From Rosellinia necatrix (taxonomy: Eukaryota; Ascomycota; Sordariomycetes; Xylariales; Xylariaceae), in contig JAGYVD010000001.1 in the NCBI GenBank assembly GCA_021209875.1, positions 2,976,001-3,040,000 of the forward strand: 64,000 nt of DNA. The letters are read 5' to 3'. Position 1 is the first letter of the stretch. Each line of letters opens with the position of its first letter. The notes under the pieces were generated by a model. That model did not search any database. It was given only the letters and a program-made list of their open reading frames with translations, and was not told the DNA's origin. This document shows positions 21,927-33,339 of the stretch, in pieces. The translations under genes and the position numbers were made by a program.

Positions 21927-24140
21927 ATGGATACTCTGCCGGAACCGATGACCCCCGTAACGTACGAGCGTACGTACGGGGGGAACCGCGCTTTTCACAA
22001 CTTCTTCAATGATTTCAGCCACATCCAGGACCCGAACCTGAGGCGGCGCCTCGCACTATCCGAGATCGACAAGATTCCTTTTGGTATGTATCATGTGAGG
22101 GCTGTAGTCGTCGCCGGTATAGGCTTCTTTCTCGACTCGTACGACATCTTCGCCATCAATCTCGTCACGACGCTGCTAGGCCTGGTTTTCTGGCAAGGGG
22201 CTCCGGAGGACTCGATCAATGGATACGGAGGCAATCATGGCAGTTTGCCGATTCCGGTGGACCAAGCACTAAAGGCATCGACGAGTGCTGGTATTGTGAT
22301 CGGACAGGTCGTCTTCGGCTGGCTCGCGGACAAATACGGCCGGAGGAAGATGTACGGGGTGGAGCTAGGTATTATCCTCGTTTCCACCTTGTGTTGCTGT
22401 CTCGTTGCCTCCAGCCAGGCTGTAAGCTTCACGGGCTTGATGATCTTCTGGAGGGTTATTATGGGGTAAACCACGCACGCCCTTCGTTCGCGGCACCTCG
22501 GTGAGAATTGGCTGACAAGAAATTAGCATCGGGATCGGGGGCGATTATCCTTTAAGCTCGGTCATCACATCGGAGTTTGCGCCGACGAGGTGGCGAGGCG
22601 CCATGATGGCTGCCGTCTTTTCCATGCAGGGCATCGGCCAGCTCTTCGCGGCAATCGTTGCCCTCATCGTGACCGCCTCGTTCGGCAGTATCTTCAGGGA
22701 TGCCACGGGGATAAAAGATTGCGATTACGATTGCCAAACCGCTGCAGACCGCTGTTGGCGCATCATCATCGGCGTAGGCGCCATACCAGCCGTCTTTGCT
22801 CTGTATTACCGAATCACGATACCCGAAACCCCGCGATTCACGTTCGAGGTTGCCAAGGACGTGGAAAAAGCAGCCGCCGATATTAAGGCTTACGTAGCGA
22901 GCCAATCCGAGGGCGAGGTTGACGAAATTAAACAGGCACGTATGAAACAAATTGCCGCCCCTGCTCTCGCCATTCCATCGGCGTCATGGAAGGATGCGTG
23001 TGAATACTTCTTACAGTGGAAGAATGGCAAGGTTTTGCTCGGGACAACATTGGCATGGTTTTTTCTGGTAAGGAATTATTCCCCCGGCTTGCATTTTCCG
23101 GCCTCTAATCTCGACAACAGGATTTCGCGTTTTATGGCCTAGGCTTGAACAATCAGGCGGTCTTACAAGTTATAGGTTATGGCGACGGCAAATCCCTGCG
23201 TGATAAGCTTTATAACGGCGCCGTTGGGACAATCATTCTGGTGGTCGCGGGGTCACTGCCCGGCTATTGGACCTCCATTGTTCTCATCGATACCATCGGA
23301 CGCAAACCACTCCAAATTCTTGGCTTCTCTATACTCACCATCGTTTTCAGCGTGCTTGGTTTCTGCTATAAACAGTTGGATAAAGGATCGAAACTCGCCC
23401 TTTACGTAGTTGCGAATTATTTCTTCAACTTCGGTCCCAACACAACCACCTTCATCATTCCTGGAGAATGCTTCCCGACACGCTACCGGTCCACGGGCCA
23501 CGGCGTCTCGGCCGCTATGGGCAAGATCGGCGCCATCCTTGCCCAGGTCATTTCGATCCCGCTACTGCAAAAGGGGAAGATACTCACCTGCACGGACGAC
23601 GAATGCACGTCGCGGATAGACAGGCTGATGCAAATATTCGCGCTGTTCATGTTCCTGGGGCTCCTCGTCTCCTTCCTGGTGCCGGAGACGAAAGGCTACA
23701 CACTGGAGGAGCTCGCGGGCGAGCGCCCGACGTCGTACAACTCGGGGCGCAACGGCAGCATCATCGAGAGGCCCAAGAAGTGGTGGAACCCGTTCGGGGG
23801 TGGGAAGCCGGCGGGGTTCATGTACTCCCGCTCGGCGCAGGGCGGCTTCGGCCCGGGCGGCCGGATGGGGATCATGACGAGCCCGGAGCTCACGGCCCAG
23901 AACGCGGCGCCGCGGCAGAGGCGCTTCTGGAGCCGCAACCGCGCGGAGAGGCGGGACACGAGACGCTCGGGCAGCGCCAGCTCGACCACGGCCGTCATGG
24001 CCAGCTCCAGAGGCACCGAGACCGCCGCCGGGGCATCACCGCCCGGCTGGGGCGTCGGATGGGGCCGGGTGGATCGCGGACAGCCGCTCGGCATCGAGAA
24101 TATCCGGTTGCACGACGTCGGACAACTACTCAACGACTAG
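21927..24140 (+). CDS. Inorganic phosphate:H+ symporter (Pho84-like MFS)
   Basis: Plasma-membrane phosphate uptake protein of the PHS family of the major facilitator superfamily. Three exons (21927-22465, 22527-23067, 23121-24140) give 699 residues. Start MDTLPEPMTPVTYERTYGG. The first membrane segment is AVVVAGIGFFLDSYDIFAINLV, typical of fungal phosphate permeases. GWLADKYGRRKMYGVELGII is the MFS loop 2-3 motif. GIGIGGDYPLSSVITSEFA, joined across intron 1, is the phosphate-transporter signature. FILIPGE-like FIIPGECFPTRYRSTGHG lies in the second half. The C-terminus after about residue 555 is an unusually long GC-rich cytoplasmic tail (Gly/Arg/Ser/Thr-rich), about 120 residues beyond a normal Pho84. 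Intron 2 follows LAWFFL. A PhoD-like phosphatase lies 25 kb away, too far to imply co-regulation. Confidence 0.9.
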
Positions 24141-26519
24141 GCTGGCACGAGACGTGGTGGCCAGAGTGACATTGTACATTGTACAGGCATGGAGCGGCGT
24201 TGGCATAGCATGGTTGGTTAGAATTCTTCTGGGTTTCGAGGGAAGGCAGGCAATGGAGTTCTGAGTCGGATTGGGCTGGGAGGCTTTCTCTCTATTGGAT
24301 GCAGGCGGACGGGGGGCTGTGACGTGATGTCTTTTGCAGGAGTGGCTAAAGCGACGGTAGCCAACCCATATCGGTCGAGCTTGCAACTAGCGACTCTTGC
24401 AACAATTGCCAATTATACTTACTTATTCAGAAGCACTTTTCAGCATAATATCTAATTTTAACTTGCTGGTGACCAGTGTTGACGCGCCACGCCTATATTT
24501 ATCAAAGCTATTGCGAGGCGTGGCTTCTGCTCTTCAGCCCCCTAGCCCAGTAGCTACTCAACCCAACCAAACATTTTAAGCACCATTCAGCCCGATCATA
24601 GTGAACCAACACCAACGTTTTAAGTAGTGTGAGCAGGTAATGATTGGACTAAGAGGCACACATGTACGTTTCTATTGTAGAAATACCTGTGGAGCTGGGA
24701 ACGGCTGATTTAACCAGTAGAGCTCGCGCCAGGTAACTGTCAAATATCAGTTTGCCTCCAGTATGAGGAGCTGTACACTTTTGGCCCCTATCTAATTAGT
24801 AGCCATGAAGCGTCCCCCCTGATAGGTAATGGACATGGCATGCATATATTAACTCGGCTCGTTGAATTTGATACCTCAGCTCTTCTCACCGAATTTTAGT
24901 TCCTAAGAAGTTATTCCTACTGTAGAGGCGTCGCATTATGAACAATGGAAGAAAGAATCATTCGCGCCGATTTAATTCCATGCGCATGGCACCCTTAGTA
25001 TAGTGATATAATGCTACGACAGGTACTTGGTGGGGATTTTTTACTAGACAGTGTTCTCTTGTTCTGTACTGGCCAAGTACCCGAAGGCAGAATATGCCGT
25101 TATTTCCATAAGTGAGGCTAACACGATAGATCTCAAGCCAGGGTTTAAGTCCCCTATGTGATGATTTTCAGCCGGAAGATTGGACCCTCTGCCAACACTA
25201 AGAAAGCAGTGCAATGACCCACCCTCGGGATGTACAGCGGCCCGAATGGCCCTCTATGCACACGACTATTAGCGCGTAATTGTGTTGGTTGAATGGCTTG
25301 GTACGGAACGTTCTGCATATCCCAAGCTGCAGAGTCAGGGGCGCGACAGGTCAAACTAGCTATGTTTTTCGAAACCATAATAGCTCAATATTGTTTTGGG
25401 AAAGTTTCTTGTCATTCTTCATACTAGGTGAATTGGCTTACCGAGATTCAATGCCCGATGTAGCCTCTAAAGTTGACAACATCAACTCCTTGAAAGAGAA
25501 TTTGCTTGCTTCAAACACTTGCAAATTTATTAACTGCTCTACAATCATGTCCTTTCTAACCCACGACTTGTTCGCCTGAAGCATCGTCACGTTGGCTTAT
25601 AGATGGTTTGCTTCGTCTCATCCACGGAGATGTGTGATCAGTTGAATAGTGATTAACTGAGGAAAGTTTTCTTCATAGATTTGTCGTCAGTTTGTTGTTT
25701 TGGACCAATCACCGTATTATTGCTGGTGGTCTTCTGGACATCTCTTTACATGGACTACCTCCCCATGCTTGTCTAAAATGTATCAACACTGTTGTTCCAC
25801 AGAACAGCCGAAAATTATTTGCCCAATTGAACCTCCTGTCCGTTGCCTTAAGCTCTGCTATCTGTGAGAAAGGCTATTGAAAGAAAGGTCCTTTGCTCTC
25901 ATTATGGTTGAGATTTGGTAGATCAATGAAACAATTTCCAGCTTTGGTCTACAGCTTCTCCCCCCAAGGCTCTATAGCATCGGAATAAATGCAGGGGCGG
26001 CGCATGTACATGGGGAGTGCATCTGTCTACGATCAATCCGGCTGCTTGGTTCGACATAGATGGCTCAGCCCCCGCGGATATTTGTTTGGGTCTCTCCGCC
26101 GTGCAAGCAGCCACAATCGCCATCATAATCAAATGAGCATCGATCGCCAGGACTTCGCTATAATGGGGGGGAGGGAAGGGGGGGGGCTTGATAAAGTTGG
26201 TCCTGGAATATCTGGTATCGCCCTTTTCACACCCTTCTTTCTCAGTACAATCTTTTCTGACACAGTTTGATCAGTACGCTAACTGCCAATATCAATAATA
26301 GAAGTCTCTAAATCAGGCGCGGGAGCCTCGTTCACTCAAACAAGCGCGAGCGCGCTGACGACGGTCTGGACACCAAATAGCGACTGCGCAGCGGCCTCTG
26401 TATACGAATCGACCTCGTGGCCAAATAACAACTAGGCATACCAGCTTAACTGGGGTATAACTAAACTGAGCTGCTATCCACCTGATTATAGAGAATATCA
26501 GTACAAGTCCCGTCTTTGG
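24141..26519. other. Gene-poor AT-richer segment
   Basis: Nearly 2.4 kb in which I recognise no gene, RNA or complete element. Short open frames at 25280-25579 and 25692-25880 (plus) contain protein-like stretches but match nothing I know and are interrupted by stops. The segment may hold decayed sequence. A run rich in G lies at about 26166-26187. Confidence 0.4.
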
Positions 26520-27211
26520 TATTCCCCTAGCGTCTGTCCGCTATCATACAATTATGTTGCGACATCTGTAGTTCGGCCGACGTCAGGGCCTGCGACGGCT
26601 CTAGCAATATGCTGCCCACCGTACAGTATTATATACTAGCAACATAGAAATACCGGAAGTGTTTAATTTGTTCTCATAGAGGTGTACACACAGCACCCGG
26701 GGCCGAATTTTCTTGTTTTCAGGTCTTGTCTGGGAATCCCGCCGATCTGGGCTTCGGGAATTCCGACTTATCCGGCGCTACGGCCTACGCGAATCCGTAT
26801 TCTGTGGCGTGGCAGGAAAGCGATCTCTCTCTATTCACACCTGCGTCTACTCCAGTGCTAGCGATGAAGAACCAAGGCATCATATTTCCCGCTGACTGGG
26901 AGTTCTTCTCCCCAATGTCCAAATCCAGCCCAAGCTCATCGTCGACCATCACGAGCCTGACACCGACACCGACACCGATATCGATACCGAGTCCAGGTTC
27001 CAATCTCAGTGCGGGCGCCGCAGCTGGGATTGGTGTAAGTGTCACAGTGGGTGTGGTGGCGGGAGTTGGTATACTCTGGTGGTTTATGCGGCACTATCGG
27101 ATCGCGAAACGACATTCGAACGAACAGCCGCAGCCGCAATCAGGCGCTCGTCGACCCAACAAAGTATGGCGCTCGTCGAGACGGCTATCTCACACCACAC
27201 TGGGCGATTGA
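26520..27211 (+). pseudogene. Remnant of single-pass cell-surface membrane protein
   Basis: At 26532-26640 one frame reads VCPLSYNYVATSVVRPTSG ending in CCPPYS, like the cysteine-containing ectodomains of fungal Mid2/WSC-like surface proteins, then hits a stop. From about 26723 another frame is open to 27211. It has a Ser/Thr/Pro stalk (TSLTPTPTPISIPSP), LSAGAAAGIGVSVTVGVVAGVGILWWF as the membrane segment, and a basic cytoplasmic tail. A TTTTCAG acceptor precedes this frame at 26716-26722, but I find no donor exon that joins cleanly, and no start codon with a signal peptide upstream. I infer a 5'-truncated, decayed copy. It could instead be a real gene with exons that I failed to see. The location inside a gene-poor segment favours decay. 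Confidence 0.45.
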
Positions 27212-28246
27212 AGTAGAGGACACGGGCCTACACGAGGCGGACAACAGCAACACACAGGCTGAGCTATGGGGGTGCCAGACACATGGCGAAGGGTGGACAG
27301 GCAGGGCCTGCACTGGCGCAGGAGGTTTGAGAGTACCAGAAAAGGTAAGGGGAGCCTGTTGTGAGAAGGTAAGTCAAGTAAGGCAGAAACGTCTCAAAGT
27401 CATTTTGTGCTAGGTAGGTGCCTTTGAGCTGGTACTAAAAAGGAGATTAGGTAATTATGTGTAAACGGGTTTCGTTTCGGTTATGTTTTAAGTTTGGAAT
27501 AAAGCGAGAGATGATAACACTAGAAGCTCTTGTTCGCATCTGTCTAATGGCCACTTACAGGTAATATGCTGCCGACACCACATTGCACTGTGGGGAATTT
27601 GCGTAACCTGAATGGCAAGCAATCGTATAGCATTGCCTACCTACCTACCTAAGGTACCTCTACTACTACCTAAGTACCTAGGTGCTTGCTTAGGTACCTA
27701 CTAAGTAGGTATTAAGGAAACCCTAATAAAGTAGTGGCCTGGTGAAGCTATGTAGAGATATGCAAGAAAACAAATAGGCAGATAGCTTCTCAGATCGTTG
27801 TCAGGCGAACCTACCCAGTACTCGACTGTCCTATATATGATGCGTACCAAAAAGTAATAAATGGTCTATAATATGAAGCGGACCTGTGAAAAAAAAAAAA
27901 CAACTTCATGGGACTTTGTAAAGGTACCTTCCGCCGTAGTATCGATTCTGGTTACGGCGAAACATGTAGCTATTCACTACTTGGTTGCCTACCATCTACC
28001 CACCCATTTCATGGGTATTTCCTTGATCTCCTCTCCACCTCTCGACTGCCTTCTGTCATGTTGTAAAATACCCAATGGCCTAGCCGTAGATATCGATTCC
28101 CCTAGCTGCCCAGGTAGCTACCCAGGTATCCAAGCCTTTAGGTACCACGTACCCGCCACGAACGTTGCTGCCACGACCGCTGCTGCCGCAAGTTCACGAG
28201 CCGACGATTCCTTCCTCTTCCTGCGCTATTTCGCTGCCGAGTGAAG
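27212..28246. other. Intergenic with dense TACCTA/TAGGTA cluster
   Basis: No gene seen. Positions 27635-27715 form the densest cluster of the dispersed motif in the window, with copies in both orientations (CCTACCTACCTAAGGTACC and later GGTACCTACTAAGTAGG) that could fold into a hairpin. Further copies lie at 28110-28150 just before the next gene. Confidence 0.45.
27635..27715. repeat. TACCTA/TAGGTA motif cluster, possible hairpin
   Basis: The densest group of a degenerate 6-8-base motif found in most intergenic regions of the window. Left side reads CCTACCTACCTAAGGTACC, right side TTAGGTACCTACTAAGTAGG, which are partly complementary, so the cluster could fold. Not seen inside coding exons. 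Confidence 0.6.
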
Positions 28247-29644
28247 ATGGGAAGGCACAAGCCTAAGAGCAAGGTAGTTGGGAAACAGAAGTTGCCACGC
28301 GGACATGAGCACCGGAATAAACCCCCCATGGTTAGTCGCGCCATTCCCTTTATTTATTTCTCATGGCCTTGCCCTACTACTCAACGCTTCATTTCGACCA
28401 CGCCGTCCGAATCTTACACTTCCCATCTTCGCCCGGTTTCTGACAAGAATCTTGTCTTCAATAACTCTCTTTGATAAATCCAGCCCGCTAATCCTCAAAA
28501 GAAGCGAAAAGCACGAGAGGGCGCACCGTCACCCCAGCCACACCCCACTGAGATGGAGGCCACCGAGAAACAGGCACAAGACCAAGCAGGAACGGGCTGG
28601 GCCCAATATGCCAACTGCGAGACCACGTCATCGTTTGGAGATCTAGGGTTTTCTAATAAGAGCAACCAAGCACCCGGTCGCCCTCGAACTCAAGGACCAG
28701 CTAGGCAAGTTAATCCAACCAAGCTAGACAAACCAGCCTCAATAGGAGGTCCATCTGTTCAGCTCGCTAGCCCTACAGAGAAATCTCAGCATAGATTTGG
28801 CAAACCCAGCCCTCTGCGGTATGGCTCCAGAACCCCGCTCTGGGTCCCTAGTGGCGTGGACATGACTGAGGCTGCCCTACGGTTTGAGCGATCCTTCGAC
28901 GACCTATATCGCGAGCATCCGGAAAAAAATCTCCAGGCCAGTGTTGAACCAAGTACGATGAACCTCACAGCACGCGTGGTCACCCAGGTTGTAAATACCG
29001 CGGGGTACTGGTGGCTAAATAAATGGTGTCCTCATATGGACCTGCAGTATATCTTCGAGAATACTGGCACTAAGGGCTCGGAAAGTAAACCCGCTGGTAA
29101 ACGGTACAATGTGCCGTCCGAGGCCATTGACACCAAATATACGGCAACCAGTATTGCAGATATGTATAGCCAGTGCCGCAATGTTCATCCGGAAGGCTCA
29201 GGAGATAGTGAGTACCTAACAACGAAACTTTATCCTTTTCCACCCATGTATGTGCCAGGAGTACAACGTAACTAACAGCCATTTGAAGTCAGTTTCCCCA
29301 AACTCTTGAAACTGATCGATACATGCGCTATATTCCTAGTCGTATTGAAGGATAACGACCGTAAAAATCTCCTTCTGAAGGCAAAATCGCTGTTCCAGTG
29401 GATTCCGATCGGCCTCGAGACGAAGAAGTGCGCGATCATCACCAAAGCGAGAGCGGAATTCGGAGAGCTCAAGAAAAAATACAAGGATGCCACCGGCGTC
29501 TTGGATAAGGAGCGGGAGGTAAATGAGCTTATAATTCTTGATGAAGCTGTTGTAGAGTTCGATATCCACCGCAAGGGGTTAGAAAGTGCGATGCTTGACC
29601 AGCTTAATGTTCTTTTGGCTTCGACGCGCCGGTCATCTCCGTAG
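28247..29644 (+). CDS. Hypothetical protein, basic N-terminus, coiled-coil C-terminus
   Basis: Not recognised. Three exons (28247-28330, 28484-29207, 29289-29644) give 387 residues in one frame. The start MGRHKPKSKVVGKQKLPRG is strongly basic, and after intron 1 NPQKKRKAREG adds a nuclear-localisation-like patch. Residues 50-150 are polar and disordered. A folded part begins about residue 145 (LWVPSGVDMTEAALRFERSF) and includes a Trp-rich segment (AGYWWLNKWCPHMD). The last exon is helical and charged (KARAEFGELKKKYKDATGVLDKE) and may form a coiled coil. The exon joins are supported by good splice borders and by the protein-like composition on both sides. A nuclear role is only an inference from the basic patches. 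Nothing in the neighbours suggests a pathway. Confidence 0.6.
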
Positions 29645-30156
29645 CCGAATCAACCCGAGGCTGGCTTCGCGAGCTGACTAGAGCCTACCGATGGCTCGAG
29701 CTCGGCTGATGCAACATGACCGAGCTTAGCAATGCGTTGCAATAGTGCAGGAAGGCGGTGGCGTCGCATGGCGGCGGCGGAAACTTGCTCTGTTGAAGTC
29801 GGATAGCACGGATTGCCTACTTTCATCTAGTGTCGGAGGTGACCACTTCGCTGGTTATGGCTGAAGACAAGTGGTGACAAGGAATAATTGCGAGGTTACT
29901 TAATTGTATGTAACTCAACACAAACCGACGTTGAAAATGTGGCCGGAAAAGGGTGACCTTCAATGTATAGTCGATATGGAACTGGGGGATGCTGCGATTG
30001 TGAACAAATCGATCGGTTCATTAGAGCCCTAGCTTCCCTATGGGCAGATGATTAATATTAGAGTCTGAAAGACCCGCAATCAGGACTTGATCTCATTTTG
30101 CTGTATGTGGCATGGACATCGCGATCCGCGTTCCAACCACCGCGACGGCTTTGAAC
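29645..30156. other. Convergent intergenic region
   Basis: Lies between two genes pointing at each other. Nothing recognised besides the expected 3' UTR space. Confidence 0.35.
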
Positions 30157-31344
30157 TCACTCCTCCATCCTTGCGGCCCTCTCATCCAAGCTCCGCATCA
30201 TGGCCTCCTCCTCGTCCACCTCAGCGCCCACGCCGTTCCCCATCTTCAGCCCGCGCCTCGCCATCTCTGCCTCAACATGGGCCCTCGTGACGACGCCGTC
30301 GTCGCCGAAGCCGGCAAAGTCGACACGGAGCTTGCGCACAAGACCATCGAGGCTGCGCATGCCGACGACGAGGAAGCCGAGCTCCTCGCGGTCGACGTCG
30401 AAGACCTCCCACCAGGGACACTCGGGGAGGAGCCTAGCAGGGGGATGGGGGGAATCTGAGGCCGGAGCCGGGGCGACCGGGTCACGCGCAGCGCTGTAGA
30501 TGGCGGCGACGGCGAGCGCGTTTGGCTGGTGCGTCAGGTAGAGGAGCTGCGGCGACAGGAGGGCCGTGTTGAGGTACGCTACGACGCGGCGCGCTAAATG
30601 GGCACGCAAGGAGGCGTCGTCGCCGCTGCCGCTGCCTCCGCCGCCGCCGCCTCCGCCGCCACAGAGGCCCAACGCCTGCAGGTAGGTTATGGCCAGGGCG
30701 TGCGGGAGCGCCACGTGCGTGTCGAAGCCCAACGCGCACAGGATCCGCGACTCGAGGGCTAGGATCCGCGCCCGGAAGGCGGCCAGCGCCGATTCAGAGA
30801 CGTAGTAGCAGGTGTCGGGAGAGGTGGGAAGGGGCGGCGCCGCTGCCGCCGCTGCTGCCGCCGTCGCGCGCAGGAGCGGCGATGCCTGCGATCGCAGGTA
30901 CGCGTAGACGTTGGCTAGGTCGCGCGGGCGGACCGGGTGTGCGCTTAGCTTCGCCGTGAGGAAGAGCGCGGCGGCTGAGACGTCCTGAGCCGTAGTTGCA
31001 TCGTTAGCAAGGGTGTCTCCGGATATTGTTGGCTGCTTTTGTTTTTTTTTTTCGTGCGCTGGGGTATGATTGCTAGAGAGGGGGGTTGGGAAGGGGTAGG
31101 GTGAACATACGCTGAACTCGTGGGCCAGCAGCGGCTCCTCGAGCCAGTACCGCGCCAGCACGACGCTCGCCTGCGCCGTCACGGACTGCGGGAGCCGCAG
31201 CAGCAGGCCTGCCGCCTGTGTCAGGCTCTGTGTCGCGACAAAGATTGCGTCTTGCAGGTCTGCTGGCAGCGCGCCAAACGAGGCTGCACGCCGGTAGAGC
31301 TGGTCTACCGTCGCGAGCGGGTTCGTCATGTGCGCCATTGTCAT
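30157..31344 (-). CDS. Cyclin-fold protein, cyclin L/K-like
   Basis: Probable cyclin partner of a transcriptional or splicing-linked CDK, nuclear. Two exons (31344-31111, 30984-30157) give 353 residues. The intron falls between RYWLEEPLLAHEFS and DVSAAALFLTAKLSAHP, restoring the first cyclin box exactly as in fungal cyclin-L-like proteins (helices LPQSVTAQASVVLARYW and SAAALFLTAKL, then NVYAYL). Second cyclin repeat: ILALESRILCALGFDTHVALPH, LARRVVAYLNTALLSP and NALAVAAIYSAAR. Inserts of poly-Ala (about residue 130) and poly-Gly/Ser (about 195) are low-complexity. A region near the C-terminus (WWEVFDVDREELGFLVVGMRSL) is typical. The intron, 126 bases long, also reads open without splicing, but its translation is not cyclin-like. 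Distinguishing cyclin L from cyclin K/Bur2/Ctk2 would need a phylogeny. Confidence 0.75.
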   Translation of the reverse strand: MTMAHMTNPLATVDQLYRRAASFGALPADLQDAIFVATQSLTQAAGLLLRLPQSVTAQASVVLARYWLEEPLLAHEFSVCSPYPFPTPLSSNHTPAHEKKKQKQPTISGDTLANDATTAQDVSAAALFLTAKLSAHPVRPRDLANVYAYLRSQASPLLRATAAAAAAAAPPLPTSPDTCYYVSESALAAFRARILALESRILCALGFDTHVALPHALAITYLQALGLCGGGGGGGGGSGSGDDASLRAHLARRVVAYLNTALLSPQLLYLTHQPNALAVAAIYSAARDPVAPAPASDSPHPPARLLPECPWWEVFDVDREELGFLVVGMRSLDGLVRKLRVDFAGFGDDGVVTRAHVEAEMARRGLKMGNGVGAEVDEEEAMMRSLDERAARMEE

Positions 31345-31761
31345 GGGGTTGGGGAGGCTCGGCGGATTTGATAGTCGGGATGTTCGGCTGAAGTTGGTGG
31401 GCGTTCACGCCTCTCTTTGGCAATGGGGGGGAAGGGGATGTGAGAAAATGGTTGACGGGTTGATGTCCTCGTCGTTCTTTCTTGTTCATTGGGAGCTTTG
31501 TTTGAATTCCGGGGCTATTAGAAGTGGCTACCTAGATAGATAGGGGAGCTTGCCGATAAGATAGGGCTAGACGAGTGCACCCTGGTCGCCTACCTAACGC
31601 AAGTAATGACGTACATGGGTAGTTTACCTCATCTGCTACTCTCAGGGTTGGATAGCCTACCCTAGACTGATTCACGGAAAGGAACAATGAAACTCGCCCA
31701 GCAAATTCGATATGCAAGGTGAAAAATTGCGATTCAATGCTTTCAATTCTTTAGATGGTGA
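31345..31761. other. Intergenic, cyclin upstream / dihydroorotase 3'
   Basis: Holds the cyclin promoter and the dihydroorotase 3' UTR. TACCTA-type motifs lie at 31530-31600 and 31620. No gene seen. Confidence 0.4.
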
Positions 31762-33339
31762 TCACTCTTCAGAAGCCCAACGCAAACTGAATACAGCGGC
31801 GCCGGCCTTTGAGATGCCAACCTCGAGAGTTCCGTCAGGGCTCCCTATGCTGGCTGGGATCATCTCCCCCGTTCTCTTCACTATCACCCGCGGCCCTGTA
31901 GCAGATGGTTCCGGGAGCTTATAAAAGCGCCTCCCAAACAGGCTCAAGAACCCTTCGATGTTCTCCTGCGTGACATCCTTCTCGTTGATTATCCCCCTTT
32001 CGGTCGCCTCTTCTAGGGCCAAGAGGACGAGCTGTGTCGCATAGGGCTGCGTGAATACGCCCGCCGGGATGGGGCTACCTTGTTTGGTTACCAATGGATG
32101 AGGTGCGCTATCGCTTCCACTGGAGGGCAAATAAAGTCAGAGCGGTCAGGGGGTGATTAGAATACAATAAAAAAAGGTTGGTGCTACTGACAAGAAGAAC
32201 TTGGGGTCGCCACTGCAGGCAGCTTTCAAGAGAGCATCTCGATCCGCTGGCGTCTTGGGAATCGGCTTGCAAAAGGCGTGAGGATCCACCTCACTTATAT
32301 CACCCGTCAAGTACAGGTGGTGTGCAGTTATAGTGCCTGGGAAGCAGAAAGGTTAGGGCTTTTGTCAGCGACCGTACCGTATAACAGGTTATGTTTCGTG
32401 GTGGTGAGATGGGGAGCAGGGGTTGAGCATTATTGGCTCCGAGCTTACCAGCGACAGTTGAGCTGCAAGATCGCACTGCATCTATAGCTGCTGCAGTTGA
32501 ACAATGCTGAATTTAATGTCAGAAAAAGGTCTAAACGTTTAGTCGGACTGAGGCTTGCCTCAAGAACGATACGAAGCTTCGGGAATTTCTCGTTTAGCCT
32601 CTTCAGGGTTGGCAGAAACAGCTCCTCCAGCGAGATATTATCCTTGGGCACGGTACCGGGTACTTCTCCATGGAGATTCAACACAATATCGTGCTGTTCC
32701 ATAGCCGCAAAGGTGGGTGCATAGGTCTCAACAAAATCGCCAGCGACACCTGATTCCGAGTTTGTAGTGACGCCTACCTCAAGATCAATACTACATGCTA
32801 TATGTGATGCCGAAAACACAGTGTTTGTGCTAAATTGTGATTACCTTGGGGGTATAGCTTCACCCCTGCAATGCCGGCCTCTGCAGCTTCCGCGATTACA
32901 TCGGGGGTCACTGAGGGATGGAGCTGGTCGTTGTAAGTCACATGTTATTTTCCAAGGCACCTTGAAGGGTTTTGCGTACGTAGAGAGACATCAAATAGTT
33001 GACCTGGGGCTCAATCGCTTGCAGCTGAGATTTGTACTCTAGAGCAGCAGCTACACTTGTGACCGGTGGTTGCAGGTTCGGCTGGTAACATTCAGTGTAC
33101 ACGCCAGGGCGATTGATCGATAGACACGTTTTTGGGTTTTGCCTACCATGACGAACACTGTATCTACTCCTCCTCTCCGAATGTACGGGACCACAAGGTT
33201 CATAACCTGCAACATGTCAGTTTGGCTATGTTGGCCCAATTGGGAGAGCTCGGGATAGCCAGACCTGGTCTTGCCGCAAGTGGACGTGCATGTCTGCCGC
33301 CGGCGGCAGTTCTAGGCGGTGCACATCCTTGAGTCTCAT
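31762..33339 (-). CDS. Dihydroorotase (8 exons)
   Basis: Cyclises carbamoyl-aspartate to dihydroorotate, third step of de novo UMP synthesis; zinc enzyme, monofunctional class (URA4/PyrC type). Exons (minus): 33339-33265, 33206-33147, 33081-32980, 32923-32845, 32773-32559, 32506-32449, 32336-32192, 32119-31762; 1092 nt, 363 residues, normal length. All metal and catalytic elements are present: ADMHVHLRQ (HxH), GVKLYPQGVTTNS (carbamylated Lys, split by intron 4), VLNLHGEVP (His), IVLEHCST (His, split by intron 5), TITAHHLYLT, and FGSDSAPHPL (Asp, split by intron 7). Intron 5 begins GCAAGC, a GC-AG intron, because no GT site keeps the conserved LEHC join. Seven introns are many for an ascomycete copy of this gene. 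Divergent from AdSS paralogue 2, sharing a 1.6 kb promoter. Whether it is the main or an extra dihydroorotase of the genome cannot be told here. Confidence 0.9.

Noticed and set aside
23468..24169. Plus-strand open frame inside the phosphate symporter exon 3
   Set aside because: Out-of-frame shadow of the symporter coding sequence.
25280..25880. Possible gene or transposon relic
   Set aside because: Two short frames look somewhat protein-like, but are separated by stops, and I could not match them to a transposase or any family, so no feature is claimed beyond gene-poor sequence.
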